DNA from: Przewalskia tangutica
Lineage: Eukaryota; Streptophyta; Magnoliopsida; Solanales; Solanaceae
Assembly: GCA_029844215.1 (NCBI GenBank)
Contig: CM056724.1
Span: forward strand, 80,309,093 to 80,373,092
DNA: 64,000 nucleotides
Reading direction: 5' to 3'
Below the pieces are notes generated by a model. That model was not told the origin of the DNA. It saw nothing but the letters and a program-made list of their open reading frames with translations, and did not search any database. The position numbers were made by a program, and so were the translations under genes. Shown piece after piece: positions 1 through 13,245 of this stretch (its first letter is position 1; every line of letters starts with the position of its first letter).

Positions 1-1598
1 GAACCGCACTACTTTCTCCTCGCAGCCTACATTGGCGTAGCAAGAAGCTAGCCAATCCATACCCATGATCATGTCGAAGTCAATCATATCCAACTCTATC
101 AAGTCGCCAGTGGTCCGACGATCAGAACGGTCATCGGACAAGCCCTATATACCCGCCGAGCTACCACCGAATCACCCATCGCGTAGCTACCTCGAAAGCG
201 GTCTATGGACTCGTGCTCTATCCCTATCCTACTAGCAATAAGTGGGAGATATATAGGATGAGTAGAACCCGATCTATCAAGGCATACACATCAAACCTGA
301 ACCGATAAGGTACCGTGACGACATCGCGAGGCCTCCGATCCTCGCTTACCGACAAAGCATAAACGCGGTTCGAGGACCGCTAGAATCGGGACCCGCCACG
401 ACCGCCACACTGGCCGTCCACGAGCACCTCGCCTCCGGCGAGTAGCCGCCGAGGATGAAGAAGACCCGACGAAGAACTCGTAGCCGACTTTACCATCAAG
501 ATCGCCTTGGCCTGACAGCCGTGATAGTGACTCGGCTACAATCAAACAAGCTCCCGTAGCAGCACCACAACTCCCGAAATGGGATCTACCGTGACGCCAC
601 ACCGGCGGGTGGTCCCGATCGCCGCACTTCGCCGCTCGACGCTCAAGCCTCGCGCCTGGGTTCGCCTCGAATATCTCCGCGGCCGGTGGACGGCAGAGTG
701 CTCAGCCGGCCGTGGTGCACCCAGATCGCCGCCGAGGCCGCCACCACGATAGCCACCAAAAGACCCCGCCCCTGGTCTTCTTCTCGCCGTCACAACCCGC
801 TTGCCTCTACGCCTCGCATCCAAGAGCATGAGCTCGCACGCGGTAATGCCCATACCCGGCCAAGAGAAACACCCGCACATGATTCGCCATATAGTCATCT
901 AGCCCTGACGTAGCGGCACCCTATCCTCCATATTCATACCAACGCTGGACATATCGAGCCAATGAATCAAACTCGACATTGTACTCCTAACAAGCAAGGC
1001 CCTCTCTCGCCAAGAATAAAAACTGTCACCGCGCCTCCTCATCCGCGAGGAGGCAAGAAGTGAGCGAGGAAAGCCTCCGAGAACTCATCCTAAGCTGGGA
1101 CGCTGCGTTTCCCGGATAACTCCTATGAATCAAACCAATCGATCGCGTATCACGCAGCCTACGTGAACCAAGATCACGACTCGGTCTCCGACGCCGATCA
1201 CTCTCATAATCCTCAGAATGACGGATGAACTCGCGATCATCCTCCCGACCAGAAAACTCGCGCTACAACTCGTGAAATCTCGTAGCCTCAAACTATTCGC
1301 CTCGTGAACCACGGTGCTATCGGGCCGAATCGAATCCGCCAGATTCACTGCTCACGTTCGCCACGATCCCGCCAAGAATCGTCCATCTCTCAGAACCCAT
1401 CTCATCCGCTTCCAGCCGCGGATCGAGGTGTAGGTATCGTGGTCTCATCACCGCGCCGCGCGCTAAACCTCTCGGGTCGGCGCGGCCGTAGAACTTGCCG
1501 CTCCTGTATCGATCGGCTCGAGCCTCGCGACTTAGGTGTCCCACTAGCGCCTCCTCACGCTTTGCCCTTCTCGCCCGGTTGCCTTTACGTGGAGGCAT
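1..1598 (-). pseudogene. gag and start of protease of type B element B0, broken
   Basis: Read right to left, this begins with an ATG at 1598 (MPPRK start, the same start as in elements C, D, E and F). It runs through the gag core (LRLRDF near 1265-1290), a damaged zinc-knuckle region near 480-620 and the protease near 1-300, where the window cuts it off. The best copy for comparison is 24231-25582. No frame stays open beyond about 136 codons, so gag is split by many small indels. Gag forms the virus-like particle and the protease matures it. The 5' LTR (L1) and PBS lie directly upstream at 1786-7417. Assignment to Ty3/gypsy gag-PR is firm. Whether the breaks are biological or base-calling errors is unclear. 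Confidence 0.8.
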
Positions 1599-1801
1599 AA
1601 TCACATGTAAAAAGGGATACGTTAGAAGGGTCCGACTTATAACACGCTCTAAGGCACGATTCGTAATGAGAAGAATGGAAACCAATCCTAAATATCCTAT
1701 AGCCTCCTCGATTATCGCGTGGTGCACAACACACCGATAATCAAGACTCTACTAGATACGGTCAGACACTTTCCGAGGATTAATCGCTCGATACCACTTT
1801 T
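1599..1801 (-). other. B0 leader with primer binding site
   Basis: Untranslated leader between the end of LTR L1 and the gag ATG. The PBS, read on the minus strand at 1786-1796, is TGGTATCGAGC. It matches the 3' end of initiator tRNA-Met (TGGTATCAGAGC) except for one lost A within CAG. The same shortened PBS occurs in C, D and E, while F at 53514-53525 has the full form. The leader is near-identical to those at 15629-15820 and 31393-31596. Confidence 0.75.
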
Positions 1802-2634
1802 TGTCACGACTGCTCGGGTTCGTGGATCGTGCCTTACCCGCACCCAAGTAGTCATACATCCGAGTAATCACGGAATATAAAACAAGACATGAAACAGCTT
1901 GTAAAAAGAGACACGCTTTATGTGAGAAAATGTCGCTTTCTAAGATATATACATAACATAGTTTTGCGCTACATCCCAACTGCATAATAGACTACTGCAC
2001 TTAAGGAAGTAACAACTATGGCGGACAGTGTTCCCGCCATACCCTCGAATGTACAAACTATCTACAATACAGGAGATCATACCAAAAGTAGAGCCTCCTA
2101 TACACGGAGCTCCCGACACCAATGCAAAGAGATCCTAAGGACGTGGATCTAGCACCGCTGCCCTTACCGCAGATGAACGCACTCAAGCGAGGTCAAGACA
2201 ACACTAAGTATGTGAAATCAGAAAGTACTTGTTATACCTCGTATTTCCGCAGTATGTACGTGGAGACGCACGCATTTAAAGTTTGAGACTTAAAGTTTGG
2301 CTTAGGTTCAAATTTGTGCACAACACCCGTTAGAGTCGTTGACTAAACGCTTTACAAAGCTTCATGGGCGGAAAATTCGCTATGTCCTTTTTAATTTTTA
2401 TGATTTTTCCGAGAGACTAAATGTTTTTGATCAACGAGGGTGACACTTGTCACCTCAAGTGGACGCCTAAAGTGGGCGGTTTGGCCTCGGACGAATGGCC
2501 TTGATTTGGGGCTTGTTTTGTGCCTTGTTTCAGGAGTGTTTTGTGGAGTAGGTTGTGGTGCACTTGGCTTGATCTTGGCCTTACACTTGCCTAACACTTG
2601 GCTTGATTCGCCATTGGTTGGCCTTTGGTTAGCC

Positions 2635-2642
2635 TATAAATA
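2635..2642 (+). promoter_or_regulatory. LTR promoter TATA box (solo LTR J)
   Basis: TATAAATA at about 405 bp into the LTR. A short inverted repeat, TGAAGA...TTCATCC, follows 15-35 bp downstream, at the expected transcription start. The same layout occurs in all the LTRs here. The promoter role is inferred from position and conservation. Confidence 0.6.
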
Positions 2643-4690
2643 CCCTCTAGTTGAAGACTTTCTTCATCCAAAAACTTGAGCAATCTTTCTAAGTCTCAAC
2701 TCCTCCTCTCCTTGTGAGTTTTCGCCCACCACCCCTCCCCTTCGAGAGCCCTTGGCCGAGAGCCTCCTCCCCTCAGGTGTTTAGCCGGGTACCCCTAGCC
2801 TAGTTGTCTCGTATAAATACCCCATTTTTTGTGGTATAGAAATACTTCCAAGTATTGTTATAATGCCCAAATACTGGCCCAATTACCTTGTAGTATTCCC
2901 AAGGTTACACTTATACAAAAGCCCGTAAAATACTATTATACTTCCTCACCACAAAAACGAAACCCTAAGGAAAACATTCATAGTCGGTTGAAGTGTTAAG
3001 TAGAAGTTGGTTAGAACTTATAAGGGTTGTTTGGAGCGGGTCGAGCGCACTGAGCAGAGCTAAACCTTGCTCAGATCGACATATAAACTCTGATAATTTT
3101 GGGCTTATCGAGGTAAACATTCTCGACCTTCGTTGTAATTGGAAATTACATATTGTAGGAGTATATAGTTAAGTATACTATATATAGAACTGAACATAGT
3201 TGTGCGCAATGTCTTTCGACTTAAGCTCGATTAATACTTACTGAATGTCTTGCGACTTAAGCCCTAATTTTAAGAAGGAATCAATCAGAATTACATAGAT
3301 CAGACATGAGACTTGTGTAATATTATCGTGAGTAGAATTGTACACGCCCGTTAGAGATAAACCCTCGTCAAGCAGCCTACCGATAGAGAGGAGTTTTACG
3401 CCATGTGTGGGGGAGGCGCCCAATTTTCAGAGAATATTCTACATCGAGATCTAGGATGTTAATAGGCGCTGTGGCCTCTATAGGTTGATGTACTACGATG
3501 GCGTGATCTACTTGGCTTAAGGAGTAGCCGACTGGCTTGAGGTACTGGAGCATTTTGCTATTAGTCGATAATCGTCGCGAGGTATGTGAACCTCTTCCTA
3601 TCTGTTCTAGCATGATATGTGTATAACTATGTAGTACGGCAGACGCATACGTGTTTAATGTATTTGATTGTTTGAAACATAAAGTGTTATAACCGCTTTA
3701 TGGAAAGTTGGTTATAACAGCTTTATGTAGGTAAGAAAATGCTTTGTGGTTTCAAAGGGTAACTAATTTGACTTATAACTGATATGATGTGTAGTAACAA
3801 AGAACTTGAAGTGTTTCAAAAATACCTTTTTGAAAGAAGAGTAATACTTGGCTTTGAAAACATAAGAGTTGTACTAGCTTTACGGGAAGTTAGGTATAAC
3901 GCCTTAAGAGTGATAAAAAGAATGGTTTATCGATTTGTCAAGATAAGAGACTTGACTTAAATGGTATTGATATGAATTTTGTTATATGTGAAACCTCATT
4001 CGTGAGTAATGAGTACTTGGTTTTAAAAGGAATAATGTTTTACCGATTTCTAAATCGAATGAGTATCGACAAACCACCGCAATAAGCTAATAAAGGAAAA
4101 TGTATTGAATAATGAAGTATGGTATTAAAACCAAGAGAACCTCCATCCGCATAAGTTAAGACGAGACAAAATGATATTACATTTCCTAGATCATGGTCGC
4201 TTAATAAGATTGATTATAAACAAGAATAACCTACTCACATATAAGACATATGTTTCTCAAAACGCTTAAAGGAGAATTATGTTTTAAAGGATTAAAACTA
4301 TGAACTACTAAACCTTTTCTAAAATGAGAAACTTGAGCATTTGAAATTAGGCAAACTTGAACGCTTGGAAAATAAGGTTGTTACTTGATTTTACAAAGGA
4401 AAGCATTTTGGTTTACTTAACAATGTTAGTCACTCTATTTTTATACTACGGTATCGTGACCTTTGTAAAAGAAACGGATCTTTAAAAGGAATTTAACGAC
4501 GTAGTACTTGTGGTTAAAACCCGACTTTGGCATAAAATGAAAGTACTTTGAGTCAGGTATAACTTGCCTATGCTTGTTGTTGTGAAGCTTGCTTACGCTT
4601 GTTGTTGTGAAACTTGCCTATGCTTGTTGTGATAGCCTTTGTTGTATTGCACTCGCCGCCTCTCGATGGAGGGCGCTGATTTGTTATGAA

Positions 4691-4967
4691 CGATTCTACA
4701 CCGAGTCCCATGAGATGGGCAGTGACACGATTTCATTCGATTCTACACCGAGTCCCACGACGGGCAGGACACGATTTCATTTGATTATACACCGAGTCCC
4801 ACGACGGGCAGTGACACGATTCCATCCGATTATACACCGAGTCCCACGAGACGGGCAGTGACACGATTTCATCCGATTATACACCGAGTCCCACGAGACG
4901 GGCGGGACACGATTCCATCCGATTATTCACCGAGTCCCACGGACGGGCCGACACGATTTCATCCGTT
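4691..4967 (+). repeat. Minisatellite of 43-48 bp, six copies, in LTR J
   Basis: Six head-to-tail units, each containing ACCGAGTCCCACGAGACGGG followed by a CACGATTTCATCC-like block. The ACCGAGTCC core recurs near 4700, 4748, 4791, 4837, 4882 and 4929. The unit is homologous, in reverse complement, to the 48-bp minisatellite at 28634-28819 in LTR H, so the array is a property of the LTR lineage. Confidence 0.9.
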
Positions 4968-7019
4968 ATCATACATGTCTCCCGCTTTATATAGACTATT
5001 ATGATTTCATTTACGCCTTTTACGCTTCACATACTTGGTACCGTTGTAATCGACTCCTTCGGGCCGCGCTCATGCCGCAGTGGAAGTACATCGGCCAGGA
5101 TCCTCGCCATGTGATCACGTCAATGCGGTTGGAAGCCCCATTTTCTTGAGGCTTATCTTTTGGTATGTTACTCGAGTCCGTAGATTCTTATACATTCGTG
5201 GTACATGGCCCCGCCCCGCCATAGCCAGTTGTAAAATCTTAGAGGTCTGTAGTAATCCGCTGCAAGTGTGGTTTGTAAAAAGGATAATCGTCGTATTTAT
5301 GTATATATGATGGGCGCAACTGCTTTGGTGGCTCGCTTATTTATCTTGTCTCTTAATTCATGTTCATGTTTTTATTTCACTGATTTTCTCCGATGTAGTA
5401 TCACTAGGTGCCTGGTAGCACCGGGCCACGCCCGGTTCGGTCGTGACAGTAGTTAAATGAAATCATATCATTTTAAAACCAGTTTACAAATATGTATGAA
5501 ACAACCAAGGAAACCGCACATAGTGCCACATCACAAACAAGAGCAACAATAGGTAAATCAGAATGTGTCTTTTCTAGGTTGCGAATGATCAAGCAGGCCA
5601 ATTGCCCATAGTATCATTAAGCAAGCCTAATCTCGACTCGTAGTCCGCATAGGCCATTCACTTAGGCCCGCATAGGTATAACCCCGCATCGAGGGTAGCT
5701 ACTCTCGGCAACGCCCCGACTCGTAGTCCGCACGGCCACATAGACCGCATGAGGTATAACCCCGCACACTAACCGAACTCCCGTAGCTCCGCATAGGTCC
5801 TCGACCCGCATGAGGTATTCTCAATCACGGTCCTGCATCACCGAGTCTACCCCGCACGGAGGCGCTTTAACCCCAGAATACGCCAAGAGCGAGTGATATA
5901 ATACCAACATAACGTTATCGTTAAACCACATAAGCACAAATGCTAATACCTCTTATACAAATGTTACAAGTCACTACCACACATAGCATCATATCATGTC
6001 TACTTATCAAACCATTTTATTATTCTTTCATAAATCAATATAAGTCCGTTATAAACACATAAGTAAACTGCCTTTTATCATTCTTAAGTTGTTATACCTA
6101 ACTTCCCATAAAGCTAGTATAACTCTTAAGCTTGATGTTTAAAACCAATTAGTTTTCTTCGTAAGAAAATGATTCAATATTCTTTTGAAATGCTTTAAGA
6201 TCCTTATTATTCGTGCTTAAGTCGCAAGACATTGCCGTAAGTATTATTCAGTGCTTAAGTCAAAAGACATTGCCGTAGTTATTATTCGCTTAACACATGT
6301 ACGCTCACCGCACTACATATATATTTTAAAATATCATGCTTTAGGAAGAATCACATACCTTCTCAAATAAAACCACCGCCAAGTTGAATATGTCGCGCAG
6401 AGAATCAACCTATAATAGTCGACACGCCTATCAACGCTCGACTACTCAAAACATTCTAAGCGTGAGGTTCTCTATCCTACGAAAATTGGGCAAGACTTCC
6501 TACCCGTGAGCTACTCAAGTTCATCAGAAAAACAAATTCTAAGTAAGTACAGCTTGATTATTCTTCTTTAAACCCTTCTACCGTGATAACAGCTCAATTT
6601 ATTCTTTAATATCCTTCTAAGTATTTATACTTATTACTATACTTCTACAAAGATGTATTCTCTAATTACAAAAGAAGGACAAGTTTATTTACCTGTAAGC
6701 CCAATAATATCCTAGATAAAAGTCACTGAGCAAGGTTTAGCTCCTAAGTTGTACGCCAGAGCTCCAAGAAAACCTTAAAAGTTCTTCACAACTTCTACTA
6801 AGGACTAAGGATTTGGGCTAGGTATTTTGGGCATTAAAACAATACTAGAAGGCAACTTTTCTAACAAGGGATTAGGGGTAGATTTCTGCCAGGCTAGGGG
6901 GAATAGCCTCGCTAAGCTTCCCGCTGGGGTATGTTGGACTAAAAGGCTTAAGGGAGAGGAGAAGGATTTTCAAGACTTGAAAGGAATTTGTGGACGAAGA
7001 ACTCTTCATCTTAAGGGGG

Positions 7020-7027
7020 TATTTATA
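7020..7027 (-). promoter_or_regulatory. LTR promoter TATA box (L1)
   Basis: TATAAATA on the minus strand, followed by a damaged copy of the GATGAAGAGTTCTTCATC inverted repeat near 6995-7012. It is the expected Pol II promoter for B0 transcription towards lower coordinates. Confidence 0.6.
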
Positions 7028-7417
7028 GGTCAAGCCATGGGCAACCAAGGGCCAAGATTTAGCCAAGTGCTAGGCAAGTGTAAGGTCAAGATTAGGCAAG
7101 TGTACCTAGCCAACTTGCACACAAAATATCCTACCAACTACTTGACAAAAATGGTTATCCAATTCGGCCCAAACGGACGCCTCAAGTCCATCAATCGGAG
7201 GTGACAAGTGTCGCCTCCCGCTGGCCCAAAGTGTTTCGCTCTCTGAAAAATCCGCAAAAATTAGAAATGACATAGCCGGAATTTATCCTACGCGAGTCAG
7301 GTAAAACGCTTCGCCGAAACGATTCTTTAGTGAGTCAGGCCCAAGTATTTTCGCCCAAGCCTAACTTTTAAGGCTAACTAGATGTATTCCCTACGCATAC
7401 TGAAATACGGTATAACA

Positions 7418-7452
7418 TTCTCCCCTCCTTAGAAAGATTCGTCCCGAATGTT
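7418..7452 (-). other. Polypurine tract and upstream hairpin of B1
   Basis: On the minus strand the polypurine tract AAGGAGGGGAGAA (7418-7430) abuts the LTR start and would prime plus-strand DNA synthesis. Just before it is the palindrome AACATTCGGGACGAATGTT, here with one mismatch. The same pair of motifs precedes the 3' LTRs at 21160, 40551, 46008 and 55705. Confidence 0.75.
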
Positions 7453-8790
7453 CCTTCCCCAGACAGATAACGATAAGGTTCTTCATAACTTAAACAGTTT
7501 GAAAATGCCACACACGGCCACAAAACAACACTTAGGCATAAACGATAATGAAAATTTACAAGTAGGAAAGTTGAATTACCCGGAGGCTGGGAATAGGTGA
7601 GATACTTCGCCTCATGTCTTCCTCGGCCCGACGCCATCTCCTCCCCGAGCTCGCTCCGCCACAAGACTTTGACGGCCACGCTTTCGTCTCAGACGCCTAA
7701 CTCGATGATCGACATCGCCATGGGAATCTCTCATACGATAACCCCACACCGACATCGCTAATCTGTACTCCTAGATGGATCCCCGATACATCTCTCAAAG
7801 ATAGATACGTGAAAACTGACATGACCGCTTCCGTGATCGGACGGCAGATCCAACTCATAGGCAACCTTGCCTACCCTCGCGACAACTGAACGCCCAACGT
7901 ACTGGCCGAGTTTCCCTTCTTCCCGACCATCACACCCTTCATGGGTGACACCTTTAGGAAAACCCAATCACGAACCTCAACTCCGATGCCGACGACGATG
8001 ATCCGTGATATGACTTCGGCCGAAATGCCAAGAATCTTCCCGGATAAGCTTCACCTTATCCATCGCTCACCACCGTCCTACTAATCGCACTCGCCCACAT
8101 CGAACCAGCCTATAGGCGACCGCACTTCCTCCCATACAAGGCCTCATAAGCGCGCCATCCGAATACCGGAGTGGTAGCTATTATTGTATGCAAACTCAAC
8201 AGAGGCAAATGATCCTCCCAACGGCACTTCGAGTCACTGAATACGTGCTCGCAGATATCCTCAAAGAGTCTCGATAAATACGCCTACCGTCCTGTCTTCG
8301 TGACGGAATGGAAGACTGTGCTCACCAAGGCCCCTGCAACCCTTCGAAAGATCTCTGCTTAGCCGTAACCGCTCTCGGTCGATATGATCGAATAGACTCC
8401 ATGTACCGACGATCTGATAAAGTTCTGCATAATCTCTACCTAAAAGTCGCCCGACGGAATAGCAATGATTTTCACAAATTGCCGACGATAACCCATATAA
8501 TCACGCTTCCTCTCGAAAAGCAGGTAATCTCGCGATGGTCCATGCCGATCACCTCCCACTTCAAAGCCTGATTCTATCGTCAGAATAAAACCACCGTGCC
8601 TCTCGTGATCTACCTTCACCCGCCGACAACACTGCATCGAAGCACGAATCCTTCAACGTCCTTCGCCCATCCCACCAATACACGATCTGGGCGTCGCGGG
8701 TATCCGTCGCACTCGACGGATAGAGTAACGCCGCTGTGTGCTTCCTCAAGAACTCACTGGTCTCAAACATCCTAACACACAACTCGCCTC
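7453..8790 (-). pseudogene. Integrase and chromodomain of B1, heavily broken
   Basis: Alignable along its length with the better copy at 21298-22630. The chromodomain end lies near 7590-7700. The basic C-terminal part of integrase, with YELDLPSDHGSG and FHVSIFERCIGDPSR in a 69-codon frame, lies at 7758-7967. The catalytic core lies near 8100-8560 and the zinc-binding N-terminus (YWWDG) near 8640-8740. Dozens of 1-3 base losses break every frame, many at places where the 21298-22630 copy has CTG or CAG. Integrase would insert the cDNA, and the chromodomain would direct insertion to modified histones. This copy is non-coding as written. Confidence 0.75.
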
Positions 8791-10516
8791 AAACCCAAGA
8801 CCCATCGTGCTACTACTCCTCAGCGACCCTTCCCTCACAAGAGTCGTGATCACGATAACGCGTCAACCGGATCTTAACCTGCTGCCTCTTCACCTCCTCA
8901 CGACGGAAGACTCAGTGCGCAACCTCACGTAACTCAACCCCATCGCTATCGACCAATCAAACTGACACCAAGGCTCGCTATAATCGATGCAAATCACTAA
9001 CCATGTCCTCCTCTCTCGGCCGCGACATCCGATAGACCCCATCGACTCACGACCAAGCAAAGATTCGCCACAACATCGCCTTCCCCGGGCAGGGTGCTGT
9101 GATATCAACATCGTAATCCTAAGCAACTCTAACCACCGCTCAAGCGTAGTTCGCCCTTCGCCGAAGATATACTGCAGCTCTGTGGTCCGGGAGGAAGCCA
9201 TTCACACGAACTCTACAGCAAGGCTCTCCTGTATTTCAAGGCGCGACCGCCGCTAACTCCAAATCACACAAGGGGGTAGTTCCTTTCTTCCTGCGGCTTC
9301 TTTCTCACTGTCGGGATGCATACGCTATAACCTTTGCCCCGCCGCATCAACACACATCTCAACCCACGCCGACGTGACACAATACACGCATATAACCGCT
9401 GACCCTCTCGAAGAGTAAAGAACGCGCTGCCGCTTCCTCCTTCAACAATTGGAAACCTCGCCACAAGCACGCCATCAAACTTACGCTTCCGAGTCACTCA
9501 GTCAACGGTGCAGATAGAAGCAAACTTCTCTACGAACCGACACACCAAGTAAAGGCCCGTAAAACGCTAACCTCTGCCGGAGTAAGTAGGTCTGTGCTGT
9601 CCCGACCGCTCGACCGTCGATTCACTAACGCCATCAAAATTTCCACAATACGCCAAGAAAAGCCACCAAGTTAACCAAAACTTCATTTGGAAACTCAAGG
9701 AGAATCACAGTTCCGAGAATCACAAAGATGCTTCCTCAACGCTTCCGCGACGCTTCGGCTCGCCAGCGAATAAACTATGATATCATCGACGCAACACTAT
9801 CACAAACGCGGTTCAAAAATGGTTTCCAATGACTGCTCATCAAACTAATAATACCGCCCAGCATCAGTCAACCCAAAAGACATGACCAACTCATAATGTC
9901 TGCATCGGTCCTAATGCGCCCTGGTGATTATCCACCTTCTCGATTTCAGACTCGATGATATTCATCGGCATCAATTCGTAGAAACATCTCGCGCTCGTGA
10001 ATCAAGTCGAACAAATCATCAATCCCGCAAGCGGGTATCTGCTTCTTAATGGTCAACGTTCGTCAGCTGTTCAGATCAACACACATGCGCAGCTGCCCCG
10101 CCCTTCTTCTTCACGAACAATAATGGCGCTTCGTGGAGCAGAAACACTCAGCTCACGAAGCTCTTCCAAAGAAATTCCTGCCATTCTTCAACCCTTCACC
10201 CCTGCGCGCTATCGGTGACGGGCGGAATGGAAATAGGCCGAAGTGTCCGCAACACATCGACAGCAAAACTCTCATTCTCTTATAGGATACCGTGGTGGCC
10301 GCTCGAACACGCTCAATCACTACCGAATCAACACGCACCGCAACGCTGTACCATCAAACACCGAACGGCATGCAGATATGTTCTCTTCGCATCATCTTCC
10401 CAGCCTCGGTGTAATAAATCTCATTTCGCGATACAAGGTTTCTCTCATTCTCAATAAATCGGCCAGAAATCGAACCGCATCATTTCTCTCGTATTTACAT
10501 TATGTAGCAAGAAGTT
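8791..10516 (-). pseudogene. RT, RNase H and start of protease region of B1, broken
   Basis: Continues pol upstream. RNase H lies near 8890-9500 and the RT palm near 9500-10200, with the FIDD active-site block around 9770-9800 visibly altered (GACGCAACACTATCAC). The RT N-terminus runs towards 10450. The last bases, near 10498-10516, correspond to the protease segment GCAAGAAG(C/T)TAGCC seen at 24320-24335. The sequence then switches abruptly to the LTR of element C, so protease and gag of B1 are missing. Confidence 0.75.
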
Positions 10517-11119
10517 AGCCACGACCCGATCCTCGCCCGTGATCGTGCCTTACCTCGCACCCTAGTGATACAACATCGAGAAAACCAATAATATAAAACT
10601 TAAACAAGAAGCAAGATATATGATCATAAACAAAGCAACCAAGCGGTTACCTTCCAATAAAATATATATAAACAACTCTTTTAAAACGAATAGCTTTAAT
10701 CCTTTACAAACCGCCACAACAAGATTACTGCACTCTAAGAGTTTTTATACAACATGACGACAGGGCCGTCATACCACGAACGCATAAGAACCTACGACTC
10801 AGGGTAACATACCAAAAGATAAGCCTCCGAGAACGGAGCTTCCCAATACGCAACTGTGATCTCATGAGCGATCCACTACCGATGTACTCCTACTGCAGCA
10901 TGAACGCAGCCGAAGGAGGTCAAGATAACAGTACCAAGTATGTGAAATCGTAAAAATATCAGAAATGAAATCATAATGGTCTATATGAAAACGAGACATG
11001 TATGATGACAAAACTACGCTCACAACATAAGCGATCCACGCTGTCGTGACTCACGCCGAAGTCATCACTCAAATATAACTATGGGTCTCACGCCCACAAC
11101 ATCAATCGTGTTCGATTAC

Positions 11120-11400
11120 GGCGCATGCCGAATTCTCGCAGACGGTAGACATGCCCGTGATGCAACAATAATAATGCCTCATGGCCACATGCCCGAGTGC
11201 GACGGTAGACACGCCCAAGTGACATTATCAACAATAATCTTGGGTGATTAACCCCGCCGCACGGCCACACGCCCGGACTGCATCGGTGTAGACATGTCCA
11301 TGTAACCACAATAACAATATATCGTAATCAACCCCGCCACACGGCCACATGCCCCGAATCTGATCGGTGTAGACATGTCCATGTGACATCAACAACATTA
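11120..11400 (-). repeat. Minisatellite of about 80-90 bp, three to four units, in C 3' LTR
   Basis: Units contain GGCCACATGCCC and GGTGTAGACATGTCCATG, followed by an ACAACAATAATAT-rich spacer and AATCAACCCCGCC. Equivalent arrays occupy the same LTR position at 16420-16710 and 61180-61470. Confidence 0.85.
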
Positions 11401-13237
11401 TACCGCACAACCAGCTATCACAAACAAGCTCAAGCAAATTACCATACTTCTAGACTTTTATAAAAGATCCACTCCTTCCCGAAGTCACACGATATCAACA
11501 CTTGCACAACAAAGGCTATCACAACAAGCATGGCGAGTTACACAACAACAAGATAGGCAAGTTACACACAACTCAAGTACTTCCATTCGTATCAAAGTGC
11601 GGGTTTTAACCACAAAGTACTACGTCGTTAAATTCCTTTTAAGAGATCCATTCCTTTCATAAAGGTCACCCGATACCGTAGTATAAAAATAGAGTGACTC
11701 ACATTTAGGTAAACCAAAATACTTCCCTTTGTAAAATCAAGTAACAACATTATTTTCCAAACGTTCAAGTTTGCCTAATTTCAAATGCTCAAGTTTCATT
11801 TTAGAAAGGTTTCATAACTCATAGTCTTAATCTCTTTTAAAACAATTGAGTAACATATGTCTTGTCGTGAGCCGTTTATTCTTGTTTACAACAATCTTGT
11901 TCTGCCTATGATCTAGGAGATGTAATACAATTTTGTCTTATCTTAGCTTCTACGCAGATGGAGGTTTCTTGGTTTTAATAACAATTAGTTAATTGTCAAT
12001 ACACCTTCCTTTATTAGCGCTCTTTGTGGTTTGCTCGACACTTATTCTCATTTCCAAATCAGAAACATTATTCTTTTAAAACCAAGTACTCATTACTCGA
12101 GAATGAGGTTTCACAACACATTTAACAAAATGTTAATAACCAAGTAAAACAAGTTAAGTCTCTTATCTTTCAAGATCAAGTCTCTTAACTTCTACAATCA
12201 ACAAACCAATCTTTTACCTACATAGAGTCGTTATAACTAACTTCCCATAAAGCTATTATAACACCCAATGTTTTAAACCAACCAACTCATTTAGCACGTA
12301 CGTCACCGTACTACATAGTTTACAAAGCATCATGCTAGAAGGATAGGAAGAGGTTCGCATACCTCGCGACGAGTATCGACGATAAGCAAACGCTCCACGA
12401 TCAGAACACGGCTGGCCGTTTCCACTCTTCAAGTAGAATACGCTACTCGCGACTTCCACCTATAAGGCCACAACGTCTATTAACTTCTAACCACACTGCC
12501 CATATTCTACGTAAAATTCGGCAGCACCTCCCCGCAACATGACAGAAATCTCCTCCTCTATCGAGCCGGCTACGAAGCCAACCGGGGGTTTATACGTCTA
12601 ACCAGACGTATACAATTCTACAACACAGCAATGCTACACAAGTCTACTGTAATACAGTCCTATGTAATTACAGTTCAGTTCTTTATATAGTATACTTCAA
12701 CTATATAATCCTACAACATGTAATCTCCAATTACAATAAGGGGACAAGAATATTTACCTCGACAAGCCCAAAATTATCCACGTTATAATGTCGATCCTGA
12801 GCAAGGTTTAGCTCCAACTCCGTGCGCTCCAAACCACTCCAAACAACCCTTAGAAGTTCTAACCAACTTCTACTCAAATACTTCAACCAACTATGAAGAT
12901 TTCCTTAGGGTTTCGGTTTGAGACTAAGAGGACAAAAGGTAGTATTTTCGGGCTCTACGTATAGAGGTAACTTTGGAATACTACAAGGTATAAGGCTAAG
13001 GTATTTTGGGCATTATAACAATACTTGGAGAATACTTTCTACCAAGGGGGGGGTGTATTATACGAAACAACTAGGCTAGGGGTACCCACGGCTGAACCAC
13101 TAGGAGGAGGGAAGCTCTCGGCCAAAGGCCACACGAAAGGGGAGGGGAAGCTCTCGGCTAGAGCAACAAGAAGAGAGGAGAGGGTTTCAAGACTTGGAAG
13201 TTTTTTTGGATGAATGAAGTCTTCAAGCTTAGGGGGG

Positions 13238-13245
13238 TATTTATA
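13238..13245 (-). promoter_or_regulatory. LTR promoter TATA box (C 3' LTR)
   Basis: TATAAATA on the minus strand (TATTTATA on plus) at the conserved LTR position. The inverted-repeat block follows downstream near 13205-13230. Confidence 0.55.

Larger units (their letters stand above)
2230..5448 (+). mobile_element. Solo LTR J (type A) inserted in L1
   Basis: A 3219-bp LTR with TG...CA ends: TGTTATACC at 2230 and TCGTGACA ending at 5448. It is flanked by a 5-bp duplication, GTACT (2225-2229) and GTAGT (5449-5453), with one mismatch. The L1 sequence is continuous across it when compared with 19140-19190. No internal region remains, so the element was lost by LTR-LTR recombination. It carries a TATA box at 2635-2642 and a minisatellite at 4691-4967. 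Confidence 0.88.
1802..7417 (-). mobile_element. LTR L1 (type B), split by solo LTR J
   Basis: Two pieces, 1802-2229 and 5454-7417, join into one minus-strand LTR of about 2.39 kb. That matches the 2394-bp LTR at 46008-48401. On the minus strand it starts TGTTATACC (ending at 7417) and ends TGACA (at 1802). It has a PBS plus gag on its left (1-1801) and a polypurine tract plus pol on its right (7418-10516). It therefore works both as a 5' LTR (for B0) and as a 3' LTR (for B1), the mark of a recombined tandem. Its TATA box is at 7020-7027. Confidence 0.85.
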
